From Acanthopleura granulata (Eukaryota > Mollusca > Polyplacophora > Chitonida > Chitonidae): a stretch of 64,000 nt of DNA. The notes below the pieces were generated by a model. The model did not search any database. It was not told where the DNA came from and worked only from the letters and a program-made list of their open reading frames with translations. Positions 23,599 through 34,829 of the stretch are shown piece by piece (position 1 is the first letter of the stretch; the number at the start of each line of letters is the position of its first letter). Position numbers and translations under genes: made by a program. The DNA is taken from positions 23,112,531 to 23,176,530 of the forward strand of contig JABBOT010000007.1 of NCBI GenBank assembly GCA_016165875.1, read 5' to 3'.

Positions 23599-24726
23599 CT
23601 TTTCTGTTGCTATAATTTCCATTTCATTACAGGCATTACAGACTGAGTTTTCTGTTCTGCTTTTGCGTTGAACATTAAGGACGATAAATCAGTAAAAGCA
23701 ACCGAGGTGAATGATTTTGACAAGGAAATTACCGTAAACATGTGGCATTTGTTTGGCGCAAAACATTTAACTTAGAAACAGAAAAGAAAAAAAGATAGAT
23801 ATCCTTCGCTCTGGCTGCATGCTCGTGCGGCTTTCTGTGCAATGTAAGGTTTTCTGAGCTCATATGATATCGAGTTATACCTCACCTTGCTTTTCGCTAT
23901 TACTGTAGCGTATGTCTGACATTCCGTGAAGACCACTAGTTTGTTGTGCCGGGAACAAATAAAAACACTAAAAATAAAAGCACAAAATCTTCCGTTTGTA
24001 GAGCTTCTCCTTTTACTGAAAAATAAAACATTTCTATCCATTCTCCTTTCATTAAATACATATTGTAATTTTTTAAAATTTCTACACTTAAATAGATGTT
24101 TATATAAATACATTAATGAACATAAAAATATTATTTAATGTTTAGATGTTGTGGTGACGGAATTACTTTCCAAATAAATTATTTGCGTGAATTGTAACGC
24201 CGAGAATAGACAGTATTTCCACTTGTTTTAAAAGTTAAGGCTAACAATATATAGTTCAGATTTTATTAAACAAGTTCATTTGCAATAGACTTAGCCACTT
24301 ATTTCATGGCTCTTCTGGCTTACACGAATTGGTACCGGTGCCGATTTCGCATTCCATTGTGCATGGATCAATTTTGAAATGATACCATACTGTAGTGGAG
24401 AAAGCCCGAGTAATTGTACATTCGTAGAAAGAATTCGCCTCATCGAACGCCCGAGTAATTGTACATTCGTAGAAAGAATTCGCCTTGTCGAACGTCTTAA
24501 ACGATAGTGTAACATGGGCCTGGCCCAGTCATGACCCACCTGGCCTATACCTTCTGGTTTACGCCGACAAAGGCCGTATCTAGACTTATGTGTATGAGTG
24601 AACTTCTTGCCCCCAAAAGTGGACTCTAAATAAAATATTTTCATTACGAATGGGAAAAAAATGATGAAATCACATTAATTTTGAGCTCGCTTTGAGACAC
24701 AATTTGTGCCGTAATTATTATTGCAG

Positions 24727-25033
24727 TTGGCTCTCTCCAAAGAGCCTTCTTTGAAAGATATCTTGTTGCACGCCAAACGTTCTTTAACGATTTTGGAGAA
24801 AAATCGTTATTCTGTGCATATCAAGGTAGAAAGACGACGAATGTTCTGCTGACAGGATACTTTATAAGTGTGATATTTCACGGCTTTGTTTATGTCTATG
24901 GGTTTTCTGCCTGGTTCCCGACATATGGAAACCAAATCTGCTTGCAAACAAACTGAAACCAGCCATAAGACGTAGCAAATTGGCAGCACAATACTTCAGA
25001 GATCAAAGTCTCGACGTAGGAGTAGACTTGCCT
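24727..25033 (+). pseudogene. Exon-like block of an unrecognised gene, unit 4
   Basis: Copy of the block at 15189 with conserved splice-site consensus sequences. Confidence 0.4.
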
Positions 25034-25817
25034 GTAAGTTTAGATTGGTTCCATGTTGTACATTATTTTTCACGAATGTACAGTCTTTTTGGGTACTGTT
25101 ATTGAAATATTGTTTTCCCTCGATTTCCATGCACACATTATGCATTCTGGCTGATATGTGTGTCCGTCATGCACAACTACGTGACTTTGGTATGCTGTAC
25201 CAATGGCTGTCGAAAGATTGTGCAGTCAGTGTTAAAATCACAAAGGATTTTCAAATGAAATAATCGGGTTCCAATACCGCTGTTTGTGCGAGGGTTGTCC
25301 AAGGGTGAATCTGTTGTACCTTGTGTGTTCTACCCTTGCACTCCTCCAAAAGTATATTACCCCCGCCAAGGAAATGAAATAATATTTTGGGCGCTTTATA
25401 TCAACTCAAAACACCCAATTGGATTGGAAATCTTGCCATCACTTGTGTAACAAGAAATATAGCGATGATTACTTTAGACCGTTGAAGGCTATATCGGAGA
25501 GTGGCGACTGAAAGCAAAGGTGTTGCGACCTTACCCGAATAGCTCATTGCGGTATACGAATGACTGAAAACATCAGGTTCATTAGATGGAAACCCGTGCT
25601 CGACCTTTCATACAAAGTTAAGACAAACTCACCTACTGATGACAATGCTCTCCTAAAACCGCAAACTACTAATTCGCGAAAAATAATGTACTGCTCATAC
25701 AGACAATAGTGTGACGTCACAACTGTCGTGTAATATAGGTTAGGGATCATATACCTATACGTCTATAAAGTATATGATATAAGTTAATGAATTATGTGTA
25801 ACTGTTTTCAATGACAG

Positions 25818-25886
25818 AAAATCCACACACAAGAAATCCGGAATAATGTTGAAAGATTCTTTAATGAAAACTACAGGAAACAACAC
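25818..25886 (+). pseudogene. Second exon-like block, unit 4
   Basis: Copy of the block at 11511 with both splice sites intact. Confidence 0.4.
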
Positions 25887-27149
25887 GTACCTAAAGTAAT
25901 ATGTAATAAAAATAATGATGCGCGGTCAGATGAAGCAAAAGTGCCCAGAGGCATGTTCAGCCTAAGGAAAAATGGAAAATCTTTAAACTATTTCAACTGA
26001 TTGCGAAATGCGAAAAAATAATGTCTCCCTTTTCTGGCTTAAAGATATATGTTGTGTCAATAATGTATTTATTTATTTGATTGTTGCTTAACGTCATACT
26101 CAAACATTTTCTACAAGACAAGAGTAGATAGTTTGATAGGTGGGAGTTTCTGGGCTTCTTGTCTTAAGGAAAATAAAATAGGAGCAATATTTTGTGGAGA
26201 TACAAGTACATGAATGCTATAATTTCAACAGTATATATAACCTACTGTATTCAGTCATTTGTAAGTTTAGTACGAGTGGAGCAGTATCCTCACATTTATG
26301 ACCTGACTACACAAAAGTGGCAACAACATGGAGACTGGGTTATATAAATGTAGTCAGTTTGAATTTCTGCATTCTGTTACAAGATTTTTTCAAACACTGA
26401 ATGCATTTACCTCGGCAAGGTAACGTAAGTGTAGTAAGTAAAGTGCAAACCCTTCTGCAATGCAAATATAGGTTGTTTCCCTTTAAAGGTGCACACCTTT
26501 GGATAGAATCCCAATTATTACTGACTTTTGTAGTGTGCTTTAAAATGAATGACGGCTCATGATTGAGACCCTGTTCACTATAAAGATAACAAAACTCTCT
26601 CTTAAATGAAATAACCCGTTTGAATTTGTATAAATTCGTTGGTGAATTATCTGACGAATTTTGCTGTCGACTGGCCCTGTGAAGGCACCCATGCTTTTAA
26701 GCTTATTAGAGATTGGCCAATCAGTGATGTAGGAGACATCAGCTGTTTATAAGGTGTGACGCAAAAGCTGTGAGCTGACTGTCAATGTAACATGTAACAT
26801 CATAGGGACAGGACACTGGTTTAATGTTATGTATTCTAATTATAACAAGTACATGAGTGAAAAACACTGCAAAGTATTTCCAGACCATTGTGTTATGGCG
26901 GGAGTAAGTTTCTTGATCGTTTAATATTACAAATTTTCATATATACATAAGTTTCAACCACACCCTTGGCAACTAACTGCAGTATCAGATGACAAGAGTG
27001 TTTTAACATTTTCCGTTATTATTACATTTTGCTATGGTAGCATCTCATCTTTTCAAAAACACCTTGGTTTTATGGATAATAATCCCTGTATAGTCAGTTC
27101 CCACTACCCATACAGGGATGGAAAATATACAGTCTGACTGTAAGAGACT

Positions 27150-27202
27150 ACACATTATCATGGTTGAATTTCTGAAACTGTCCTCCCAACATTAAACAAT
27201 GT
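27150..27202 (+). pseudogene. Decayed class B Y RNA copy, unit 4
   Basis: Same 5'-arm deletion as in the other units. Confidence 0.5.
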
Positions 27203-28062
27203 TACTGTCGCCTTTGTCCAGCTGACGACCAAGCTGTCGTTGAAAACCACCAGACTATTTTTCAGGACTTCTCATAGAATTGGCGATATTCTTTCTACCT
27301 CTTAGGACATACACGAAGTCCTGGGTATTTCAGAAAGTTTCCTTCTGGCTCAAATTAGACATGGAGTCTGTTTGAAAGCTTTGGAATCACATATAGATGG
27401 CGTTGGATGATTTCTTTCCTTGTATTAAAGAATACACTACTATTCACTTTTCTTTATATAAATGTAGCATTCTGTTACCCAGTGAGAATATTTTCCCATT
27501 CCAAACCTGGACAATCCAGTGGACATTTTCGGTTAAAACTTGGAAAATTGGACAGTTTATTGAAGAAATTTGGAACAACGTTTTGTGGAAATATATAAAG
27601 CTTTTTATTTCAACCATCTACTCTGTCATTTTATATTTATTAAATATAAGCCATACACGTGTGTACATTCGCCCTATATGATGATTTTACTCCAAAGGTG
27701 CTGACAAAATGAAGACTGGATTATACATGTACATGTATAAATTTAAATGTGTATTTCTATATGCTCTCGAATGATTTTTAAGCAAACATACCGAAACATG
27801 TGCCCAGGGAAAGCAACGTAGATGTAAGTAAGAAAATTGCAAGGCATTGTGCAATGGAAAGGGGTTGCCTCCCCTTACACATCCTGCATCTGTGGATAAA
27901 ATTTCAGTAATTCGGGACATTTTTACAGTTCAATAAACAATATTTGTACCAAAAAAACAGTTTATTTACACAACAATTATCTTGTTTATGCCTGTATTAT
28001 ATCTATAAAAATGTATCACCAACAGTTACGATATAATTTTTAACAGCTTAGGGGTTAAAGTC

Positions 28063-28109
28063 AGTACCCCTGATGTAAACACGTGCTCGCAGTGTCAGGT
28101 ATATATATA
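28063..28109 (+). promoter_or_regulatory. Pol III type 3-like promoter, class A
   Basis: Same PSE-like block at -68 and TATA box at -31 before the Y start at 28131. Confidence 0.65.
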
Positions 28110-28130
28110 GTATACACACCCGTTTGCAGT

Positions 28131-28207
28131 GTGGTCCGGAGGAGCTGGGTGATCCGAATTGATTTACAGATACCTACTTCCCACTCCAACATTAGACCGC
28201 TCTTTTT
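28131..28207 (+). ncRNA. Y RNA-like gene 6
   Basis: Both stems are as in the gene at 9350, with the short loop (GAATTGATTTACAG) shared with unit 1 and not with the inner units. It carries private changes (ATACCTAC before the 3' arm). It ends GACCGCTC followed by T10. Confidence 0.78.
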
Positions 28208-28313
28208 TTTTTATTTTTTTATTTTTTGTGATTGTTGTGTTTCTCTATTTATTTAGTTTCCATTTCAATGTAGGCAGTATGGATTGAGATTTCCGTTTTG
28301 TGATTGATAATGA

Positions 28314-28362
28314 GGAGTCTTGTTTAGAACTCTCTTCAAACTCCAACATTAGACCGCTTTTT
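28314..28362 (+). pseudogene. Y RNA-like 3' half, unit 5
   Basis: Same fragment as in the other units, ending in T5. Confidence 0.6.
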
Positions 28363-29236
28363 CTCTTCTGTTGCTATAATTTCCATTTCATTACAGGCAT
28401 TACAGACTGAGTTTTCTGTTCTGCTTTTGCGTTGAACATTAAGGACGATAAATCAGTAAAAGCAACCGAGGTGAATGATTTTGACAAGGAAATTACCGTA
28501 AACATGTGGCATTTGTTTGGCGCAAAACATTTAACTTAGAAACAGAAAAGAAAAAAAGATAGATATCCTTCGCTCTGGCTGCATGCTCGTGCGGCTTTCT
28601 GTGCAATGTAAGGTTTTCTGAGCTCATATGATATCGAGTTATACCTCACCTTGCTTTTCGCTATTACTGTAGCGTATGTCTGACATTCCGTGAAGGCCAC
28701 TAGTTTGTTGTGCCGGGAACAAATAAAAACACTAAAAATAAAAGCACAAAATCTTCCGTTTGTAGAGCTTCTCCTTTTACTGAAAAATAAAACATTTCTA
28801 TTAGCCACTTCTTTCATGGCTCTTCCAGCTTACACGAATTGGTACCGGTGCCGATTTCGCATTCCATTGTGCATGGATCAATTTTGAAATGATACCATAC
28901 TGTAGTGGAGAAAGCCCGAGTAATTGTACATTCGTAGAAAGAATTCGCCTCATCGAACGCCCGAGTAATTGTACATTCGTAGAAAGAATTCGCCTTGTCG
29001 AACGTCTTAAACGATAGTGTAACATGGGCCTGGTCCAGTCATGACCCACCTGGCCTATACCTTCTAGTTTACGCCGACGAAGGCCGTATCTAGACTTATG
29101 TGTATGAGTGAACTTCTTGCCCCCAAAAGTGGACTCTAAATAAAATATTTTCATTACGAATGGGAAAAAAATGATGAAATCACATTAATTTTGAGCTCGC
29201 TTTGAGACACAATTTGTGCCGTAATTATTATTGCAG

Positions 29237-29543
29237 TTGGCTCTCTCCAAAGAGCCTTCTTTGAAAGATATCTTGTTGCACGCCAAACGTTCTTTAACGA
29301 TTTTAGAGAAAAATCGTTATTCTGTGCATATCAAGGTAGAAAGACGATGAATGTTCTGCTGAAGGGATACTTTATAAGTGTGATATTTCACGGCTTTGTT
29401 TATGTCTATGGGTTTTCTGCCTGGTTCCCGACATATGGAAACCAAATCTGCTTGCAAACAAACTGAAACCAGCCATAAGACGTAGCAAAATGGCAGCACA
29501 ATACTTCAGAGATCAAAGTCTCGACGTAGGAGTAGACTTGCCT
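29237..29543 (+). pseudogene. Exon-like block of an unrecognised gene, unit 5
   Basis: Copy of the block at 15189, with acceptor and GTAAGT donor kept and several substitutions (for example GGTAGAAAGACGATGAATG). Confidence 0.4.
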
Positions 29544-30194
29544 GTAAGTTTAGATTGGTTCCACGTTGTATATTTTTTTTTCACGAATGTACAGTCTTTT
29601 TGCGTACTGTTATTGAAATATTGTTTTCCCTCGATTTCCATGCACACATTATGCATTCTGGCTGATATGTGTGTCCGTCATGCACAACTACTTGACTTTG
29701 GTATGCTGTACGAAAGATTGTGCAGTCAGTGCTAAAATCACAAAGGATTTTCAAATGAAATAATCGGGTTCCAATACCGCTGTTTGTGCTTGAATTTGGA
29801 CTTGAAGTCTTCATATCACTTGTTTAACAAGAAATATAGCGATGATTACTTTAGACCGTTGAAGGCTATATCGGAGAGTGGCGACTGAAAGCAAAGGTGT
29901 TGCGACCTTACCCGAATAGCTCATTGCGGTATACGAATGACTGAAAACATTAGGTTCATTAGATGGAAACCCGTTCTCGACCTTTCATACAAAGTTAAGA
30001 CAAACTCACCTACTGATGACAATGCTCTCCTAAAACCGCAAACTACTAATTCGCGAAAAATAATGTACTGCTCATACAGGCAAAAGTGTGACGTCACAAC
30101 TGTTGTGTAATATAGGTTAGGGATCATATACCTATACGTCTATATAGTATATGATATAAGTTAATGAATTATGTGTAACTGTTTTCAATGACAG

Positions 30195-30263
30195 AAAATC
30201 CACACACAAGAAATCCGGAATAATGTTGAAAGATTCTTTAATGAAAACTACAGGAAACAACAC
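30195..30263 (+). pseudogene. Second exon-like block, unit 5, donor lost
   Basis: The 23-codon frame remains open, but the donor GTACCT has become TTACCT, so splicing here would fail. Confidence 0.4.
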
Positions 30264-31042
30264 TTACCTAAAGTAATATGTAATAAAAATAATGATGCGC
30301 GGTCAGATGAGGCAAAAGTGCCCAGAGGCATGTTCAGCCTAAGGAAAAATGGAAAATCTTTAAAATATTTCGACTGATTGCGAAATGCAAAAATAATGTC
30401 TCCCTTTCCTGACTTAAAGATATATATTGTGTCAGAAATGTATTTATTTATTTGATTGTTGCTTAACGTCATACTCAAACATTTTCTACTAGACAAGATT
30501 GGATAGTTTGATAGGTGAGAGTTTCCGGGCTTCTTGTCTTAAGGAAAATAAAACAGGAGCAATATTTTGTGGAGATACAAGTACATGAATGCTATAATTT
30601 CAACAGTATATATAACCTACAGTATTCAGTCATTTGTAAGTTTAGTACGAGTGGAGCAGTATCCTCACATTTATGACCTGACTACACAAAAGTGGTAACA
30701 ACATGGAGACTGGGTTATATAAATGTAGTCAGTTTGAATTTCTGCATACTGTTACAAGATTTTTTGGAAGAATATAAATGCATGTACCTCGGCAAAGTAA
30801 CGTAAGTGTAGTAAGAAAATTGAGGAATGCGGAAAAAGGTTGTTTCCCTTTAAATGTGCACCCCTTTGGATCAGATTCCAGTTATTGCTGACTTTTGTGG
30901 AGGCTTTTCTCCAATGTTTGTATAACTAAACAGTTTAGAAATACAACAATTACCTGTCTTTTGCCGACATTATTTTAGTGCAAATATGTCTTTTATATTT
31001 TTTTTTATTTTCCAATCAGCTCAGGGTCATTTGGAAAAATTC

Positions 31043-31175
31043 TTGATGTAAACAGGTCTTCATAGTATCAGGTATATATACTGTGTACATACCACATTCA
31101 GACATGGTTGATAGGAGCTGGGTTATCTGAAGACTAACATTCAATTGCTTACAACTTCACTACTAGACCACGTTC
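31043..31175 (+). pseudogene. Y RNA-like copy, strongly diverged
   Basis: A PSE-like remnant (TTGATGTAAACAGG) and a TATATATA box at 31073-31080 precede ATGGTTGATAGGAGCTGGGT at 31104. The 3' arm CACTACTAGACCACG keeps ACCA to pair with TGGT. The GGTCC bulge motif is lost and no T run follows, so it is probably not functional. Confidence 0.45.
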
Positions 31176-31550
31176 CCATTTCAAATCTTGTTACCGCTAT
31201 TGTCCTCAGATGGGAGATGGGTGTGTTGTGTTTCAAACGTAATGTTTTTGCGAACAATAAATAGCTAAATGGATTAATCAGAAGCTAACAATTATATATT
31301 TGCATTTTTACCTGGATATTCCATCCGCTTGTTCCATGACGTATATGTGTATTCCATATATGACCCCTGTGTATAGTGGTGCTCTTATAGGAATACTAAT
31401 TCGGTGATTATTGATGTACTCTGTGACGAAACATCCATCTATTTCTGTCTTATAAATAGACAAATTTTCCGTTGTGGTTAAATTTTTCTGTGATAGTACT
31501 CATCTTCTTAAAAATACTTTGTTTTCGTGAATTATAATCTCTCTATAGCC

Positions 31551-31591
31551 AGTTTCCACGATGCATACAGAGCCAAGGCTAAGTATAAATA
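31551..31591 (+). promoter_or_regulatory. Pol III type 3-like promoter, class B
   Basis: AGTTTCCACGATGCATACAG (-64) and TATAAATA (31584-31591, -31), matching the promoter at 8240-8284. Confidence 0.55.
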
Positions 31592-31614
31592 TAGTGTAAC
31601 TAACTGGGATAACT

Positions 31615-31690
31615 GTGCTACGGAGGGGTTGGGTTATCATGCTTGAATTTCTGAAATTACCTTCTCTCTCCAGCATTAGACTATGTTTTT
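31615..31690 (+). ncRNA. Y RNA-like gene 7, class B
   Basis: GTGCTACGGAGGGGTTGGGT forms the 5' arm, CTCTCCAGCATTAGACTATG the 3' arm, and T5 (31686-31690) the terminator. The start lies 31 bp after the TATA box. The lower stem is weaker than in class A genes, so it could be a divergent Y RNA or a copy in early decay. It is the class B partner of the gene at 32864. Confidence 0.55.
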
Positions 31691-32795
31691 GTCCACTGTG
31701 TCAAGCTGAAGGACAACCTTTCTCCGAAAGCCACCAGACCATTTTGCAGGACTTGTCATAGACTTGTGAATAATTTTTTTATACCTCTTCGCACACTCAC
31801 AGGCTGGTACAGATTTCAGAATGTTTCATTCATTTCATTCAATGGATCAGATTTGACATGGAGTTTGTTTGAAAGCTTAGGAATCACACCTACATGAAGC
31901 TGGGTGAGTTTCTTCCCTTGTATTAAAGAATAGATCACTATTCAATTCCCTTCATATGAGGGTAGCATTCTGTTACCCAATCAGAATATACTTTCCAGTC
32001 AAACCCTGCACAAACCATTGACCATTTTATTTATTTATTTTTCTTTGATTGGTGTTTTACGCCTTACTAAAGAATATTTCACTTATACGACGGCGGCCAG
32101 CATTATGGTGAGAGGAAGCCGGGCAGGACCTGGGGGAAACCCATGGCCATACACAGTCTGCTGGCAGACCTTCCCATGTACAGCTAGAGAGCAACGTTGG
32201 GCATTTTAGGCTAAAAAATTATTTGCACACAAAACAATTTAGCACTTCTATCAGACCTTTGAAAGACCGGTGACAGCTGAACAGTTTATTGAAGAAGTTT
32301 AGAGCAACATTTTGAGGAGATATATAAATACTATTATTTCCACCATATATATCGGGCCTATTCAATCATGTTATATTTAATGCAGCGCAGGTGCGGGAAT
32401 TAGCCCTCTTAACATTATGACCTGACCACAAAAGTGGTAACAACATGAAGACTGGGCTATACATGTACATGTATAAATTTATAGTGTGTATTTATGTATA
32501 CTGTTCAAAGAGTTTAAGTAAAGAGACTAAAGCATGTCCCCCGGCAAAGTAACGAAGATGTGGTAAGAAAATTGCAAGGCATTGTGCAATGCAAAGAGGT
32601 TGCCTCCCTTTACACCTTCGCCACTTTGTATAAAATTTCAGTTATTGATGACTTTTTTACAGTTTACTAAACAATGTTTGTATTAGTAAAACAGTTTATA
32701 AATACAACAATTAACCATTTTAATGCGATATTATATCAATAAAAATGTATCGCTTATAATTTTTGTCAATTTTTAACAACTCTGGGCTAATAGAG
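31691..32795 (+). repeat. Older Y module spacer, interrupted by a SINE
   Basis: Equivalent of 8379-9281 (about 1.07 kb once the SINE fragment at 32024-32209 is removed) but clearly diverged. This marks an older duplication than the 4.77 kb array. Confidence 0.6.
32024..32209 (-). mobile_element. SINE fragment (3' part, reversed)
   Basis: ATTGGTGTTTTACGCC, GAATATTTCACTTATACGAC, GGCGGCCAGCATTATGGTGA and GGTCTGCCAG (in reverse) belong to the same family as 36756-37012. CATTTTA/GCATTTTA on either side may be a short target duplication. It sits inside the Y module spacer. Confidence 0.75.
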
Positions 32796-32840
32796 AGTAC
32801 CCCTGATGTAAACACGTATTCGCAGTGGCAGATATATATA
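32796..32840 (+). promoter_or_regulatory. Pol III type 3-like promoter, class A
   Basis: AGTACCCCTGATGTAAAC starts at -68 and TATATATA (32833-32840) at -31 relative to 32864. Conservation of this block against a diverged background argues for function. Confidence 0.7.
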
Positions 32841-32863
32841 TTGTGTACAACTCTGCAAGAAAC

Positions 32864-32940
32864 GTGGTCCGGAGGAGCTGGGTTATCGAAACATACCTTG
32901 TTTAGAACTCCCTTCCCACTCCAACATTAGACCACCTTTT
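32864..32940 (+). ncRNA. Y RNA-like gene 8 (best-paired copy)
   Basis: GTGGTC (32864-32869) pairs perfectly with GACCAC (32930-32935). C32870 is unpaired. GGAG (32874-32877 region) and TGGG (32879-32882) pair with CCCACTCC (32915-32922) around one bulged C. GGGTTATC follows the upper stem exactly as in human Y4. The 3' side of the internal loop is AACATTA (AAATTT in Y4). It ends in T4, C and a long T run. This is the best fit to the Y RNA family in the window. The alternative of a different Pol III hairpin RNA is less likely, because primary motifs and structure both match. Confidence 0.82.
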
Positions 32941-33212
32941 CTTTTTTTTTTTTTTCATTGTTTTAAGTTGTTATAATTTTCATTTGAAGGCAGGTATTAT
33001 GGATAGACTTCTCCGTTTTGTGCAATGCAAAGCGGTTGCCTTTACACGTCCGCGCCTTTTCATAAACTTTTAGTTATTGATGACTTTTTTTACAGTTCTA
33101 TGAACAATGTTTCTAAATACAACAATTGTTCGGTCAGTTCCGACCTAATTTCAATGAAAATGCATCGTCTATATTTTCCATGTATATGCCAAACAACGCA
33201 GGGCGAAGAGTC

Positions 33213-33248
33213 AGTACCCTTGATGTAAACACGCCTCCTATATATATT
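33213..33248 (+). promoter_or_regulatory. Pol III type 3-like promoter, class A, shortened
   Basis: AGTACCCTTGATGTAAAC begins at -57 instead of -68, and the TATA box (33239-33248) stays at -31. About 10 bp between them are missing, which may weaken the promoter. Confidence 0.55.
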
Positions 33249-33269
33249 GCGTACATACCATTGAATCAT

Positions 33270-33347
33270 GTGGTTCGGAGGAGGTGGGTTATCCTGACTC
33301 ATGTTTGAGAAATCTCTTCCCACTCCAACATTAGTCCGCTAGTTTTT
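33270..33347 (+). ncRNA. Y RNA-like gene 9
   Basis: GTGGTTCGGAGGAGGTGGGT opens the RNA and CCCACTCCAACATTAGTCC closes it, followed by GCTAG and T5 (33343-33347). The upper stem is intact, but the lower stem has a mismatch, because GGTCC became GGTTC and GACC became GTCC. It may be active or in early decay. It lies only 406 bp from the previous gene. Confidence 0.6.
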
Positions 33348-34355
33348 CTTTTTTTTTTTCCCCCTGGTACAACCGTTTTCTTTTCAATGCTGGGATTACA
33401 GATTGAGTTTACCGTTCTAGTTTTGTGTTGAAGACTAAGGTTGAGAAATCAAAAAGTAAGTTCTTGCTTTTGACAAGCACATTGAACAAGTCGCTTTGTC
33501 TGGCGAAAAGAGTATAACCTAGGAACAGAGTAAATGGGAGAAAAGTCGGGAACAAATAAAAACATTAAAACTGAAAGTACGAAAGCTTCCATTTGTAGGG
33601 ATTTCCATAAAATTATTACAGAAAATAAAACATTTCTATCCATTTTCTTATATATCCAAATATATTTGTTTCTATATTATTTATAAATGATCTAGTAATC
33701 AAAACTACAGAAAAGTGCACGTAAAGGAAATAAATAAACATAGTAATATTTTTACGGGTATCATGTGTAAAATCGTGGTCAAGGGAGGAAAAAGTGCGCG
33801 GTGGTATGTCTAGGCTAATCAAAATTAGAAAATCTTTAGAACATTGCAACTGATTGTAACTGCGAAGATGATGTCTCCATTTCGTGGCTTAAAAATATAT
33901 GGTGTCAATAATGTATTTATTTCTTTGATTGTTGCTTAACGCCATACAACAAAATTTCCCACAAAGGCGGCCAGTTTCATGTTTGAGGATTGTGGGTAAT
34001 CGTGTAATTGCATATAGGATGTGTCAGTGTCTAATCTATAGAAGATTTGCGCCTAATCATGATATATAATGATATCATGGTATAATTCCAACACATTGTG
34101 GTTGTAAGGTATGCTGATTTCCTGACGTTTGGTGCACGGATTTAGTCCAGAATAGCGTTTGCTTACCGTTTAGACCTATCCAGATAACAAGGAAGTAGAT
34201 GAGAAGAAAATTTAAAAAGGCCTACACTAAGCAGTAGACTAAAAACACTCATCTGGGTGAATTAATAGAACTAATTACAAACACAATAATTCATTAGTTT
34301 AGTGGTTTTAGTAAGGTACTTAATACGATTAAGTGCGATGCATAATGTTATTGGG

Positions 34356-34358
<3 letters not shown>
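33348..34358 (+). repeat. Right flank of the Y cluster
   Basis: Diverged similarity to the array unit continues: 33550-33640 matches 14413-14510 and 33690-33930 matches 16330-16560. The captured exon-like segment (about 14.55-16.32 kb) is absent between these two matches. A SINE tail scrap lies at about 33910-33980. Confidence 0.55.

Positions 34359-34438
<80 letters not shown>
34359..34438. repeat. (TA)n microsatellite
   Basis: An uninterrupted TA run of about 79 bp. Confidence 0.97.
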
Positions 34439-34439
<1 letters not shown>

Positions 34440-34829
34440 GATAAGAAGATTTATTGTGATTAGGTGCCTAATTTCTAAGAATTAGGAGCTAACACATATT
34501 TTGGCCCAAATATAACGATTAGGCGACCAACAGGGGTTTCCGGACTTTCTGTCTTAACGATTTGAACGAAAGAAAAATATGTTTATTTTACCAATTTTTT
34601 TATGTTTTGTTTTCATTATTTCAGTACATAAATCACTTTGCAAACATAAAAAGTTTTTACTTTTTTTTCACATTTGATATGACAAAATTCTTCCCTTGAT
34701 AGAGCATATGTTTTGTGAATAATATATGTCTTGAGCTGCACGCGCAATGCCACCACTTTTCTGGCCGGACTGAGCATTCCAAACATTTCAACGCTCTAAC
34801 GTACATCAAAGCGCTTGCTCTTGTGCCAG
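34439..34829. other. Mixed remnant DNA
   Basis: GGGTTTCCGGACTTTCTGTC at about 34532 matches the array sequence at 16603-16622, the last trace of the Y block. The rest up to the gag relic is AT-rich and unassigned. Confidence 0.45.

Larger units (their letters stand above)
22910..27680 (+). repeat. Tandem unit 4 (4771 bp)
   Basis: An inner array unit. A 2-bp insertion near 26013 makes it 4771 bp. Otherwise its content equals that of units 2 and 3. Confidence 0.97.
27681..30930 (+). repeat. Tandem unit 5, truncated and diverged
   Basis: Last array member. Like unit 1 it lacks the segment corresponding to 14499-14753 and carries the short-loop Y RNA. It has its own deletion near 29790 and drifts out of similarity at about 30770-30930. 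Confidence 0.9.

Noticed and set aside
8901..30930. Array as assembly duplication
   Set aside because: Not excluded, but private substitutions, the 2-bp insertion in unit 4 and edge-specific variants argue for real copies. Long reads would decide.
9350..33347. Assigning single copies to human Y1, Y3, Y4 or Y5
   Set aside because: Vertebrate types arose within deuterostomes as far as I know, and the loops here are not alignable enough. Only family membership is claimed.
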